Shown: in pieces, positions 1 through 6,682 of the stretch
How the letters are laid out: each line of letters begins with the position of its first letter
Position numbering within the stretch: the first letter of the stretch is position 1
Assembly: GCF_020539485.1 (NCBI RefSeq)
Contig: NZ_JACDXU010000003.1
Coordinates: 372,001-436,000, forward strand
Source of the DNA: Fulverythrobacter ferritrahens
Lineage (GTDB): Bacteria > Pseudomonadota > Alphaproteobacteria > Sphingomonadales > Sphingomonadaceae
Length of the DNA stretch: 64,000 nt
Reading direction: 5' to 3'
Made by a program: the position numbers and the translations under genes
Notes under the pieces: model-generated
What the model was told of the DNA's origin: nothing
Databases searched by the model: none
Seen by the model: only the letters and a program-made list of their open reading frames with translations

Positions 1-120
1 ATCGGTCTTGAGGGCATCGGGCATATCCTCAAGCTCGCGACCGAGTTCGATCAGCAGGCGATAGCGTTCGTCCCCTTCAAGGAACTCGTATTCTTCGCGG
101 ATGTCGTCGAGGCTGCGCAT
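1..120 (-). CDS. sufE: SufE-family cysteine desulfuration protein, 5' end only
   Basis: Forty N-terminal residues are present, starting MRSLDDIREEYEFLEGDERY and continuing with a LLIELGRELEDMPDAL stretch; the rest lies beyond the left edge. This opening, with an IELG motif before a short proline-containing helix, is typical of SufE. SufE accepts persulfide sulfur from the SufS desulfurase in the cytoplasm during Fe-S cluster assembly. The catalytic cysteine lies further on and cannot be seen. The ATG at 118-120 is the only reasonable start. It is transcribed leftward like the psp genes upstream but is not obviously part of that operon. Confidence 0.8.
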   Translation of the reverse strand, partial: MRSLDDIREEYEFLEGDERYRLLIELGRELEDMPDALKTD

Positions 121-144
121 AGCCGCGCCTCTAGCAATACTGGC

Positions 145-396
145 CTACAGGTCCACCCCTGAAGCGATGGCTTCCAGCTTGCGGATGCGTTCCTTGAGAT
201 CCGCCAGTTCGATCCGGGCCGCCCCTTCGCTGGCCCGGCCCTCGATTTCGGGACGGGGGCGGTGGGCTTCCAGTTCCTTGCCTTTCAGCGCCAGCCAGCT
301 CTGCCAGCCGCGCAAGGCTGCGCTCGACAGGATCAGGAGGCCAAGCAAAGCGATGCAGGCGATCAGCAAATCGTCACTCAGGATCTGGCTCATCAT
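145..396 (-). CDS. Small membrane protein with coiled coil, last gene of the psp operon
   Basis: An 83-residue protein with one predicted membrane helix (about residues 9-28) followed by a charged helical tail ending in LADLKERIRKLEAIASGVDL. The plan, an N-terminal anchor and a short cytoplasmic coiled coil, is that of PspB, and the tail resembles the coiled-coil parts of the neighbouring paralogs but lacks their VTD motif. A GGAG site lies 7 bases before the ATG at 396; the start overlaps the stop of the upstream gene by 4 bases, so the two are probably translationally coupled. Likely partner of the PspA/PspC envelope-stress system; exact function unknown. Confidence 0.7.
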   Translation of the reverse strand: MMSQILSDDLLIACIALLGLLILSSAALRGWQSWLALKGKELEAHRPRPEIEGRASEGAARIELADLKERIRKLEAIASGVDL

Positions 397-746
397 CGGG
401 CGTCTCCTTGCTTCTCGCGCTGGTCCCGCACGACCTTGGCATCCTGATCGCGCAGGGCCTCGATTTCGTTCGCGAGATTATAGCTGCGATCGGTCACGAT
501 GCGTTCGAGTACGGCGAGGCGATCTTCCGAGGCTTCAAGACGGTCGAGCAACCGGGCATTCTCGGCCTTGAGCGTTTCGACTTCGCTGTTCTGCGAATCG
601 CGTCGGCCAGGGCCGCGACCGGCATGATGGCCGAAGGGCCCGTCATGGTCCGGCAAGCCATGCCGGGCACGAATGGCGGATTTGATCACCCGGGCGATCA
701 TGGCCATGGCGATGATCGCAAGTACGAATTCTGCGCCATATTGCAT
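393..746 (-). CDS. PspB-like membrane protein, paralog 1
   Basis: A 117-residue protein: a hydrophobic N-terminal helix (about residues 5-20), a His/Gly/Arg-rich linker (about 30-50), then a coiled coil carrying the motif LAVLERIVTDRSYNLANEIE. The same motif recurs in the next two upstream genes and resembles the end of true PspB, whose coiled coil is followed by a short acidic, proline-containing tail. It probably sits in the inner membrane with the coiled coil in the cytoplasm. Its stop overlaps the next gene by 4 bases; 50 bases separate it from the upstream paralog. Role in the envelope-stress response is inferred from position and architecture. Confidence 0.7.
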   Translation of the reverse strand: MQYGAEFVLAIIAMAMIARVIKSAIRARHGLPDHDGPFGHHAGRGPGRRDSQNSEVETLKAENARLLDRLEASEDRLAVLERIVTDRSYNLANEIEALRDQDAKVVRDQREKQGDAR

Positions 747-796
747 TGCAGGAACTCTCCTCCTCGTGCCGTCAGTTCACGGCATTCGCGCATCCC

Positions 797-1150
797 TTAT
801 CGGGCCGCGGCACTTTCGGGCTCTCGCAGGCTTTCGATCTGGCTGGCCACATCGAAACCCCTGTCCGTCACGATCCGTTCCACCACGGCCAGGCGATCCT
901 TCACCGATGCCAGTTCAGCCCGCAGCGCGGCATTTTCCTGGGTCAGCAGGCGCACGCGCTGCATTCCTTCGGAATTGAGGTCCGGCTTGAGCGACTGGCC
1001 CCACATTCCCTCAAGCGGATAACCATGCTGGATGCGCAGCTTGGTGGTGTGAATCCAGCCCATGATGCCGGCGATGCTGACCACGAAGGCGCCACCCACG
1101 ATCCAGCCCATATAGGGCAGGAAGCTCTGAAATCCGTCGCCCATACTCAA
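797..1150 (-). CDS. PspB-like membrane protein, paralog 2
   Basis: A 117-residue protein with a membrane helix at about residues 12-33, a polar linker, and a C-terminal coiled coil with LAVVERIVTDRGFDVASQIE. That segment is almost identical to the equivalents in the genes on either side, so the three arose by tandem duplication. The start at 1150 overlaps the stop of the upstream paralog by 4 bases. It is probably an inner-membrane component of the psp system that uses the coiled coil for hetero-oligomer formation; this is inference. Confidence 0.7.
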   Translation of the reverse strand: MSMGDGFQSFLPYMGWIVGGAFVVSIAGIMGWIHTTKLRIQHGYPLEGMWGQSLKPDLNSEGMQRVRLLTQENAALRAELASVKDRLAVVERIVTDRGFDVASQIESLREPESAAAR

Positions 1151-1446
1151 ATTCCCTGCTTCTCGCGGTCGCCGTTCGCCATCTCCACCGCGCGCGTGTC
1201 GCGCAGGGCTTCGATCTGGCTGGCCACGTCATATCCCTTGTCGGTCACGATGCGTTCGAGCACCCGCACGCGCTGTTCCAGCTCCTTCACATGGCTGGCA
1301 TATTGCGCGGCCTTTTCGGCGCTCAGTTCGGCCGTGGCGTGAATTTCCATTTCAGCGATTTTTTGCCGATGACGGGTCCAGATGGCGATGATCGGGATCG
1401 ACATGCCCAGGATCGGTATCAGCAGTGCAAGGTTTCCCGCGTCCAT
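1147..1446 (-). CDS. PspB-like membrane protein, paralog 3
   Basis: A 99-residue protein with an N-terminal helix (about residues 5-23, ending in IIAIWTRHRQK) and a long coiled coil ending in RVLERIVTDKGYDVASQIEA. In length and plan it is closest of the three paralogs to canonical PspB (about 75-100 residues: membrane anchor plus heptad region). A GGGGAA stretch lies 5 bases upstream of the ATG at 1446. It follows pspC by 27 bases, consistent with one operon pspA-pspB-pspC-paralogs. Confidence 0.7.
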   Translation of the reverse strand: MDAGNLALLIPILGMSIPIIAIWTRHRQKIAEMEIHATAELSAEKAAQYASHVKELEQRVRVLERIVTDKGYDVASQIEALRDTRAVEMANGDREKQGI

Positions 1447-1473
1447 CCCATTTCCCCTTAAGTGTGTCGCGCC

Positions 1474-1854
1474 TCAGCGCAGCCGCTCGATCTCAGCCGA
1501 AAGGCGCGGATTGCTGGAGACGTAATAGCTCTCTACCTCGGCCAGGCGCCGGTCGATGTCGCGGAAGCGGGCGCGGATTTCGCGCGCGGTGCGCTTGGGC
1601 GACTGGCGCACGCCCTGCCAATATTGCTGCTCGTCCTTGTCGACATACAGGTTCTGCGGCTTCTTCTTCAGCAGGAAGCCGGCGATAATGTAGCCGGGCA
1701 CGGTAAAGCCGGACATCGGCGTGAAGAACGATACGATCAGGCCGATGCGAACCCACAGGACGTCGATCCCGGTGTAATCCGCAATTCCTGCGCAGACCCC
1801 GAAGACCTTCCCGTTCTGCGTATCGCGGTAAAGCGTGGTGCGGGGGCTATTCAT
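1474..1854 (-). CDS. pspC: Phage shock protein C
   Basis: 126 residues. The N-terminal half is a PspC domain: a short polar start, KVFGVCAGIADYTGID, and a membrane helix from about residue 34 to 62. The C-terminal half is a cytoplasmic helical extension (about 75-126) rich in Arg and Glu. PspC is the inner-membrane sensor that, with PspB, recruits PspA and relieves inhibition of PspF when the membrane is stressed. Its start overlaps the pspB stop by 4 bases. The helical extension may be the docking site for PspA or the PspB-like paralogs. Confidence 0.92.
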   Translation of the reverse strand: MNSPRTTLYRDTQNGKVFGVCAGIADYTGIDVLWVRIGLIVSFFTPMSGFTVPGYIIAGFLLKKKPQNLYVDKDEQQYWQGVRQSPKRTAREIRARFRDIDRRLAEVESYYVSSNPRLSAEIERLR

Positions 1855-2144
1855 TTCTTCAGTTCCTTTTCGGCAAGCATGCGTTCCAGGTCGCGCAGCT
1901 TCTGATTGTCGGCATCAAGGTCGGGCAGGATGCGGGCAGGGCGGAAATCGGGATTATCCGCAGCCACAAGGCGCTCCACCGTGTCCATCCGCTCGTCCAG
2001 CCTGCGGGCGAGCTGATAGAGTTCCTCCAGCAGCGCCTCGTCATCCGTGGTTATCGTGGCTGCGGTCTTCCACTTGGTGATGTAGTGAAAAATGATCCAC
2101 GGCAGGGCGATGAAGATCGCCACGATCGCAACGAACCCCTCCAT
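1851..2144 (-). CDS. pspB: Phage shock protein B
   Basis: 97 residues: a membrane helix (about 2-21) followed by a coiled coil containing LARRLDERMDTVERLVAADN and then PDFRP, which parallels the end of enterobacterial PspB (a heptad region then an Asn-Pro-x-x-Arg-like tail). It has an extra C-terminal segment of about 30 residues. PspB and PspC form the membrane sensor of the phage-shock response. It lies 3 bases downstream of pspA and overlaps pspC by 4 bases. It is also the likely ancestor of the small paralogs at the operon's end. Confidence 0.88.
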   Translation of the reverse strand: MEGFVAIVAIFIALPWIIFHYITKWKTAATITTDDEALLEELYQLARRLDERMDTVERLVAADNPDFRPARILPDLDADNQKLRDLERMLAEKELKK

Positions 2145-2147
2145 GTC

Positions 2148-2834
2148 TTATTCCCCCTTGCTCTCGCCGCCCATGCCGAGCGCGCGCTTCATCTCTTCCA
2201 GTTCCTCATCGATCTTGTCCGAACCGGCGAGGGCGTTGATCTCGTCGGCAAGGCTCGGCTGGCCGCCCTCGGCGATGCGCAGCGCGTCGGCCCGGCCTTC
2301 GGCGTAGTCCACCCGGCGTTCCAGCTGGTCGAAGCGGGCCATGGCCTCGTCCACCCGTTCGGTGGCGAGCAGGGTGCGCAGTTTCACGCGGTTCTCTGCG
2401 CTTTCCAGTCGCGCCGCGATCTGGGTCTGGCGGCTGCGGGCTTCGCGCAGGCGATTCTGCAGCTTCTGAATGTCCGCTTCATAAGCGCGCAGGGAATCGT
2501 CCAGCACCGCAATCTCGGCCTGCAGTTGTTCGGCCATGTCACCGGCCTTGCGCTTTTCCACCAGCGCGGCGCGGGCCAGATCTTCCCTGTCTTTGGACAG
2601 GGCCAGCTGGGCCTTTTCACCCCAATCCGCCTGAAGCCGTTCCAGCTTCACCGTGTGGCGATGCATTTCCTTCTGATCCGCGATCGTGCGGGCTGCGCTG
2701 GCGCGCACTTCCACCAGGGTTTCCTCCATTTCGAGGATGATCATGCGGATCATCTTGGCCGGATCTTCGGCATGATCGAGCAGATCGTTGAAATTGGCGG
2801 CGATGATGTCGCGGGTACGCGAGAAAATGCCCAT
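2148..2834 (-). CDS. pspA: Phage shock protein A (ESCRT-III-like membrane-binding protein)
   Basis: 228 residues starting MGIFSRTRDIIAANFNDLLD, the amphipathic first helix and start typical of PspA/IM30 proteins, followed by long coiled coils over most of the protein. PspA binds PspF to silence it and, under stress, oligomerises on the inner membrane to protect its integrity. The reading frame stays open upstream to 3044, but the start at 2834 is preferred because it matches the family and has GGAGGAG 8 bases before it; the upstream extension is low-complexity. pspB follows 3 bases downstream. Confidence 0.95.
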   Translation of the reverse strand: MGIFSRTRDIIAANFNDLLDHAEDPAKMIRMIILEMEETLVEVRASAARTIADQKEMHRHTVKLERLQADWGEKAQLALSKDREDLARAALVEKRKAGDMAEQLQAEIAVLDDSLRAYEADIQKLQNRLREARSRQTQIAARLESAENRVKLRTLLATERVDEAMARFDQLERRVDYAEGRADALRIAEGGQPSLADEINALAGSDKIDEELEEMKRALGMGGESKGE

Positions 2835-3040
2835 CCAGGGAACTCCTCCAAAGGTTGCATTGCGGTTCGGTTCGGGGTTGCGTCGCGCCCGGTCAACCTC
2901 TGAATCGAGGCGGGCGCGGCGCGTCTCGCTTCCGGTCTGAACCGTGGGGCGGACGCCGGAAAGGGGTGATTGTGTTCCGTCCATCCGGGGTGCCCGATGC
3001 TCCTGCCCGATCGGGCTGAGCGGATTTTTGTCTGCCGTGT

Positions 3041-3196
3041 TCACGCAAGCTCCACTGTGTGTGTCGCCAGGGCCAGCGGAGTGGGCGCGGCCTGGAGCTG
3101 CTGGCTCAGCGCCAGCATGTTGAAAGCCAGCATCGCGGCGATGCTGACGACGGCTGCCTTACCCAGCTTGGTATGGAAAAAGCGGCTGTCATACAT
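3041..3196 (-). CDS. Small membrane protein, first gene of the psp operon
   Basis: 51 residues: MYDSRFFHTKLGKAAVVSIA, then a hydrophobic helix to about residue 30 and a short Ala/Pro/Leu tail. It has one membrane helix or an uncleaved signal anchor. The ATG at 3196 is preceded by GGAGGGAA at suitable spacing, better than the in-frame upstream ATG at 3232. It is the first gene after the sigma-54 promoter, about 37 bases from the predicted transcription start, and about 200 bases before pspA. I do not recognise the family. By position it should be induced together with pspA. Confidence 0.65.
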   Translation of the reverse strand: MYDSRFFHTKLGKAAVVSIAAMLAFNMLALSQQLQAAPTPLALATHTVELA

Positions 3197-3217
3197 GGTG
3201 CGGTTCCCTCCAGAATT

Positions 3218-3241
3218 CATGCCAGGACACATGCCAGGACA
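3218..3241. repeat. Two exact 12-bp tandem copies at the psp transcription start
   Basis: CATGCCAGGACA is repeated twice without spacer, spanning the predicted transcription start of the psp operon (about 3233). It may be chance slippage or may affect the first bases of the transcript. Confidence 0.6.
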
Positions 3242-3244
3242 ATA

Positions 3245-3260
3245 GCAAAGGGCGTGCCAA
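3245..3260 (-). promoter_or_regulatory. Sigma-54 (-24/-12) promoter of the psp operon
   Basis: On the minus strand the sequence reads TTGGCACGCCCTTTGC, matching the sigma-54 consensus TGGCACG-N4-TTGC at every defined position. The GG and GC doublets are spaced as required. Transcription should start near 3233, about 37 bases before the small first gene. The divergent sigma-54 activator gene pspF begins at 3361, so PspF-binding enhancer sites should lie in about 3261-3360; I could not define them. Confidence 0.9.
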
Positions 3261-3360
3261 TTGGAGGGGAGGGCGGAAATTCGTTAGTTTTTGCGCAGGG
3301 CGGCGCGCAGGTGTTGGTGATTATTGCCATGTCTTGGGAAAATCCGCTACAAGCTGGTGG

Positions 3361-4380
3361 ATGGATCGGGGCAATCAGTTCATCGGGCAATCAGGCGCCT
3401 TTCTGGACGCGGTTGAGCGGGCCAGTCGCGCTGCGCCGATGCGTCGCCCCGTTCTGGTCATCGGGGAGCGTGGCACCGGCAAGGAGCTGATCGCGGAACG
3501 CCTCCATCGCCTTTCCAACCGCTGGGAAGAACCGCTGGTCACCATGAATTGCGCCGCCTTGCCCGAAACGCTGATCGAGGCGGAGTTGTTCGGGCATGAG
3601 GCGGGCGCTTTCACTGGCGCGACGCGCGCGCGCGAAGGGCGCTTCGAGGAAGCGGACCGGGGAACGCTGTTCCTGGATGAACTGGCAACGCTTTCCATGG
3701 GCGCGCAGGAGCGGCTGCTTCGCGCCGTGGAATATGGCGAAGTTACCCGCATCGGCTCTTCCCGGCCGATCCGGGTGGATGTGCGGATCGTGGCCGCCAC
3801 CAATGAGGATCTGCCGCGCATGGCGCGGGAAGGGCGGTTTCGGCCGGACCTGCTCGACCGGCTGAGTTTCGAGGTGATCACCCTGCCGCCCCTGCGTGTG
3901 CGGGAAGGCGATATTTCTGTTTTAGCGGACTATTTTGGCCGCCGCATGGCCGCCGAGCTGGGGTGGGAGGCTTGGCCGGGCTATGCGCCCCATGTCCAGC
4001 GCCAGTTGGAGGACTATGCCTGGCCCGGCAATGTCCGCGAGCTGAGAAACGTAGTGGAAAGGGCGGTCTATCGCTGGGACGATTGGGAAGAGCCGATCGG
4101 CCACGTCCAGTTCGACCCGTTTGACAGCCCCTGGAAACCGGCGGGCGAGCCAGCGCATAAAGGCGCCGAGAGAGCGGACGACGCGCCCCCTCGTGTGATC
4201 GGCATCCCCGATCATGATCAGGTGAGTGACCTGCGCGCTGCGGTTGATGCGCATGAGCGGGCGATTCTCGAACATGCCCTTGGCCGCTACCGCTGGAACC
4301 AGCGGCAGACGGCCAAGGCACTGGGGCTCACTTACGACCAGCTGCGCCACTGCATCCGCAAGCACGGGCTCGTGCAATAG
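3361..4380 (+). CDS. pspF: PspF, sigma-54-dependent activator of the psp operon
   Basis: 339 residues from the ATG at 3361 (an in-frame ATG at 3334 adds nine residues unlike the family). It lacks a sensory domain and opens directly with the AAA+ domain, as PspF does: Walker A GERGTGKE (residues 35-42), the sigma-54 contact loop GAFTGA (82-87) and Walker B TLFLDE (102-107). A Fis-type helix-turn-helix ends the protein (RWNQRQTAKALGLTYDQLRH). PspF remodels sigma-54 polymerase at the divergent psp promoter and is held inactive by PspA. It converges with rnk, with 2 bases between the stops. Confidence 0.93.
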   Translation: MDRGNQFIGQSGAFLDAVERASRAAPMRRPVLVIGERGTGKELIAERLHRLSNRWEEPLVTMNCAALPETLIEAELFGHEAGAFTGATRAREGRFEEADRGTLFLDELATLSMGAQERLLRAVEYGEVTRIGSSRPIRVDVRIVAATNEDLPRMAREGRFRPDLLDRLSFEVITLPPLRVREGDISVLADYFGRRMAAELGWEAWPGYAPHVQRQLEDYAWPGNVRELRNVVERAVYRWDDWEEPIGHVQFDPFDSPWKPAGEPAHKGAERADDAPPRVIGIPDHDQVSDLRAAVDAHERAILEHALGRYRWNQRQTAKALGLTYDQLRHCIRKHGLVQ

Positions 4381-4382
4381 GA

Positions 4383-4802
4383 TCAGGCCGGCTGCACCAC
4401 CTTGCGGATGGTGAGAACGCGTTCGCTGCCATTGCGACCCGGCCAGATGATCGACTGTCCTTCCGCCAGCCCGATCAGCCCCGCGCCCACCGGGGTGAGG
4501 ATGGAGAGCTTGCCCGCCGCAATATCGGCCTGTCCGGGATAGACGAGCTGGACGGTGTGGCCGTCTTCATGTGCATCGTCGGCAAATTCCACCGTGGAAT
4601 TCATGGTGACGATCCCGGCGGGAATTTTCCCGGCGGCATGGATGCGCGCGCGGTCGATCTCGCGCAGCAGCAGGTCGCTCGCTTCGGGGAAACGCTCGCT
4701 ATTGCCGATGGCGAGATTGGCGAGGCTTTCGGCCTCATTGTCGATCATATGGATGGGTGGCCTGCGGCTGGCCTTGGTCTTGGTCATAAGCGTATCGGTC
4801 AT
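4383..4802 (-). CDS. rnk: Rnk-type nucleoside diphosphate kinase regulator (GreA/GreB C-terminal fold)
   Basis: 139 residues from the ATG at 4802, which has GGAGGTG 7 bases upstream; the frame extends further upstream but without family resemblance. An N-terminal helical part (about 15-55) is followed by a GreA/GreB-like C-terminal domain with VQLVYPGQADIAAGKLSILT and a PVGAGLIGL segment. Rnk proteins bind RNA polymerase and influence nucleotide pools. The neighbours give no further clue; it is monocistronic and convergent with pspF. Confidence 0.85.
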   Translation of the reverse strand: MTDTLMTKTKASRRPPIHMIDNEAESLANLAIGNSERFPEASDLLLREIDRARIHAAGKIPAGIVTMNSTVEFADDAHEDGHTVQLVYPGQADIAAGKLSILTPVGAGLIGLAEGQSIIWPGRNGSERVLTIRKVVQPA

Positions 4803-5169
4803 GGTGCTGGCACCTCCGGATAGAGAGAAAGGCGGCTGTCGCGCCGTATTCGGTCTTTGGAGTTCGCCCCGGGCGCGGGGCGTGTGCGCACCGGACCCGG
4901 GGCTACATGCCCGCGAGAAGTTGACCACCCAGATGTCGGAAGAAGTGCCGGTTCATGCGCGCAGGCTGTCACCGGCGGGGCAGCAAGTCAATCTTTGCTG
5001 GGGGAATGACGAAGATGAGCGGGCACAACCCCAATCCCGATCACCAAACCCGCTCGTCCTGAGCCTGCCGAAGGACAGGCGTCGATGCTGGCCTAAGAAA
5101 GGGATATGGGGCTGATGGCTTCCCGCGTCCTTCGACGGGCTCAGGACGAGCGGAGGGAAGGGCGAGGGC
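4803..5169. other. Intergenic region with a sphingomonad palindromic repeat
   Basis: The rnk ribosome binding site and promoter should lie at its left end. The remainder holds the inverted repeat at 5051-5152 and no convincing gene. Confidence 0.6.
5051..5152. repeat. Inverted pair of TCGTCCTGAGCC-type palindromic repeats
   Basis: CGCTCGTCCTGAGCC at 5051-5065 is repeated in inverted orientation (GGCTCAGGACGAGCG) at 5138-5152. Each arm also carries its own small hairpin around GAAGGAC or GTCCTTCGAC. This motif is a frequent short intergenic repeat in sphingomonads. It probably forms a stem-loop at the 3' end of the leftward gene that stops at 5170. Confidence 0.8.
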
Positions 5170-5820
5170 TTACTCCGCCGCCTGCCCGCGCACGATCTTC
5201 AGCCAGGGGTTGATGTCCACTTCGCCCACCTTGATGAGGCGATTATTGTCGCGGTGGTGGAAGGGTTCGGTCTGCCCACGCACCATCATCACGGTGTCCT
5301 GTACATAGCTCCAGCTGCCATCCTCGTGGAATTCCACTTCGATCCGGTAGGAATCGGTGCGGAAGGCCTGTTCGAGGAAAGTGGTGGAGGCGATGCCATA
5401 TTCGGTGGTGCCGCGTTTTGCCTCCAGCACCAGCCGATTGTCGCCCGGCGCGGCATGGCCAGCGGCCAGCGCCACCTGTCCGCGCGGGATCGCCAGGGTC
5501 TGCATGATCAGGCCGGTAGCCGGTTCCCACAGCCAATAGCCGATCTGGTCATGGAAGGTGATGTCCTCGTCCGGCGTGTTGATGTGGACGTGATAGCGCA
5601 GGCCATAGAGCAGTTGCGGCCCGTTGGATTGCGGATCGATCGGTTGCATCACGATGCGTTCAGAATATTCGCTTTCGTCCGGCCCTTCGGCCTTGGGGGC
5701 GATGTCGGTGCCGCGCTTGCCTTCCCAGATGCCGGCGAAACGGCGCAGCGGGCCCAGATTGGCCAGCGTATCGGGATCGACATCTTCCTGTTCGGTGAAA
5801 ATATCCTCGGGAATCTGCAT
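5170..5820 (-). CDS. Nitrobindin/FABP-like heme-binding beta-barrel protein
   Basis: 216 residues starting MQIPEDIFTEQEDVD at 5820; TTGGAG lies 6 bases upstream. FAGIWEGKRGTDIAP resembles the GxWxGxG signature at the start of nitrobindin-like ten-stranded barrels, and the C-terminal part carries the usual run of amphipathic strands (YRIEVEFHEDGSWSYVQDTV). Nitrobindin-type proteins bind ferric heme and nitric oxide or peroxynitrite. A His pair in PFHHRDNNRL is a candidate heme ligand region, but which residue binds heme cannot be settled by reading. No signal peptide; monocistronic. Confidence 0.7.
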   Translation of the reverse strand: MQIPEDIFTEQEDVDPDTLANLGPLRRFAGIWEGKRGTDIAPKAEGPDESEYSERIVMQPIDPQSNGPQLLYGLRYHVHINTPDEDITFHDQIGYWLWEPATGLIMQTLAIPRGQVALAAGHAAPGDNRLVLEAKRGTTEYGIASTTFLEQAFRTDSYRIEVEFHEDGSWSYVQDTVMMVRGQTEPFHHRDNNRLIKVGEVDINPWLKIVRGQAAE

Positions 5821-6086
5821 CATTCGCTCCAATAGCACGCGGGCCTTGTGTCTTTTGCAAGCAGTCCCGGACGCCAGCGTCAAGCGGGAGCGCGCATCCC
5901 CGCCGCTGTTCCGCCCTCGTGTCATGGCGATGTCACGGCGCAGAGCTACATAATGTTCCCTTGCATTGTGCTGTGCAGGGGCCTATCTGAACTGCATCCC
6001 GACATTGTGATTCAAGGTTTGGATGCTGGCGCCACTCGGGGCCGGCCCGAAACGCGTTTCGCATTGTCCGTAATTCCGGAGTACTC

Positions 6087-6677
6087 ATGGCCGATATTGC
6101 GCGCCTTATTGAAGTGATCGAGCCCGAGGCGAATGCCCTGGGGTTTGATCTCGTGCGCGTGAAAATGATCGGCGCCGAAGCTGGCGAGGGGGAACCCGCG
6201 CTGCAGATCATGGCGGAAGACCCGGCCACCGGGCAGCTGGTGATCGAACAATGCGCCGAACTTTCCCGCCGCGTTTCGGACAGGATGGACGAGCTGGAGG
6301 ATGCAGGCGAAGTGCTGGTGGAGGGCGCCTATCGCCTGGAAGTCAGCTCGCCCGGCATTGACCGGCCGCTTACCCGGTCGAAGGATTTCGCCAATTGGGC
6401 CGGGCATGAAGTGCGCATCGCCCTGGCCGAGGCGATCCATGGCGATGACGGCAAGCCGCGCAAGACGGTGAAGGGCGATCTGGCCGGGATCGAAGGCGAT
6501 ATCGTCACGGTGGACGATGCCAAGGTCGGCCGGGTGCAATTCCCGCTGGAACTCATTCATTCGGCAAAGCTTGTCCTTACCGACAGGCTGATTGCCGCAA
6601 CCCGCCCGCTCGACACTTCCGGCGCAGAGGAAGTGGAAGAAGGCGCAGACGAATTTCTCGAAGAAGAGGAAGGCTGA
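6087..6677 (+). CDS. rimP: Ribosome maturation factor RimP
   Basis: 196 residues. The N-terminal alpha/beta domain includes GFDLVRVKMI and YRLEVSSPGIDRPL, a signature of RimP, and the C-terminal domain is an SH3-like barrel (about 100-160). It ends in a Glu-rich tail. RimP binds the 30S subunit during maturation. It is the first gene of the nus operon and lies 5 bases before nusA, the order conserved in most bacteria. Confidence 0.95.
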   Translation: MADIARLIEVIEPEANALGFDLVRVKMIGAEAGEGEPALQIMAEDPATGQLVIEQCAELSRRVSDRMDELEDAGEVLVEGAYRLEVSSPGIDRPLTRSKDFANWAGHEVRIALAEAIHGDDGKPRKTVKGDLAGIEGDIVTVDDAKVGRVQFPLELIHSAKLVLTDRLIAATRPLDTSGAEEVEEGADEFLEEEEG

Positions 6678-6682
6678 GACAA

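Noticed and set aside
2835-3044. N-terminal extension of pspA by 70 residues
   Set aside because: The extension is low-complexity and unlike PspA; the internal ATG at 2834 has GGAGGAG and the family's first helix.
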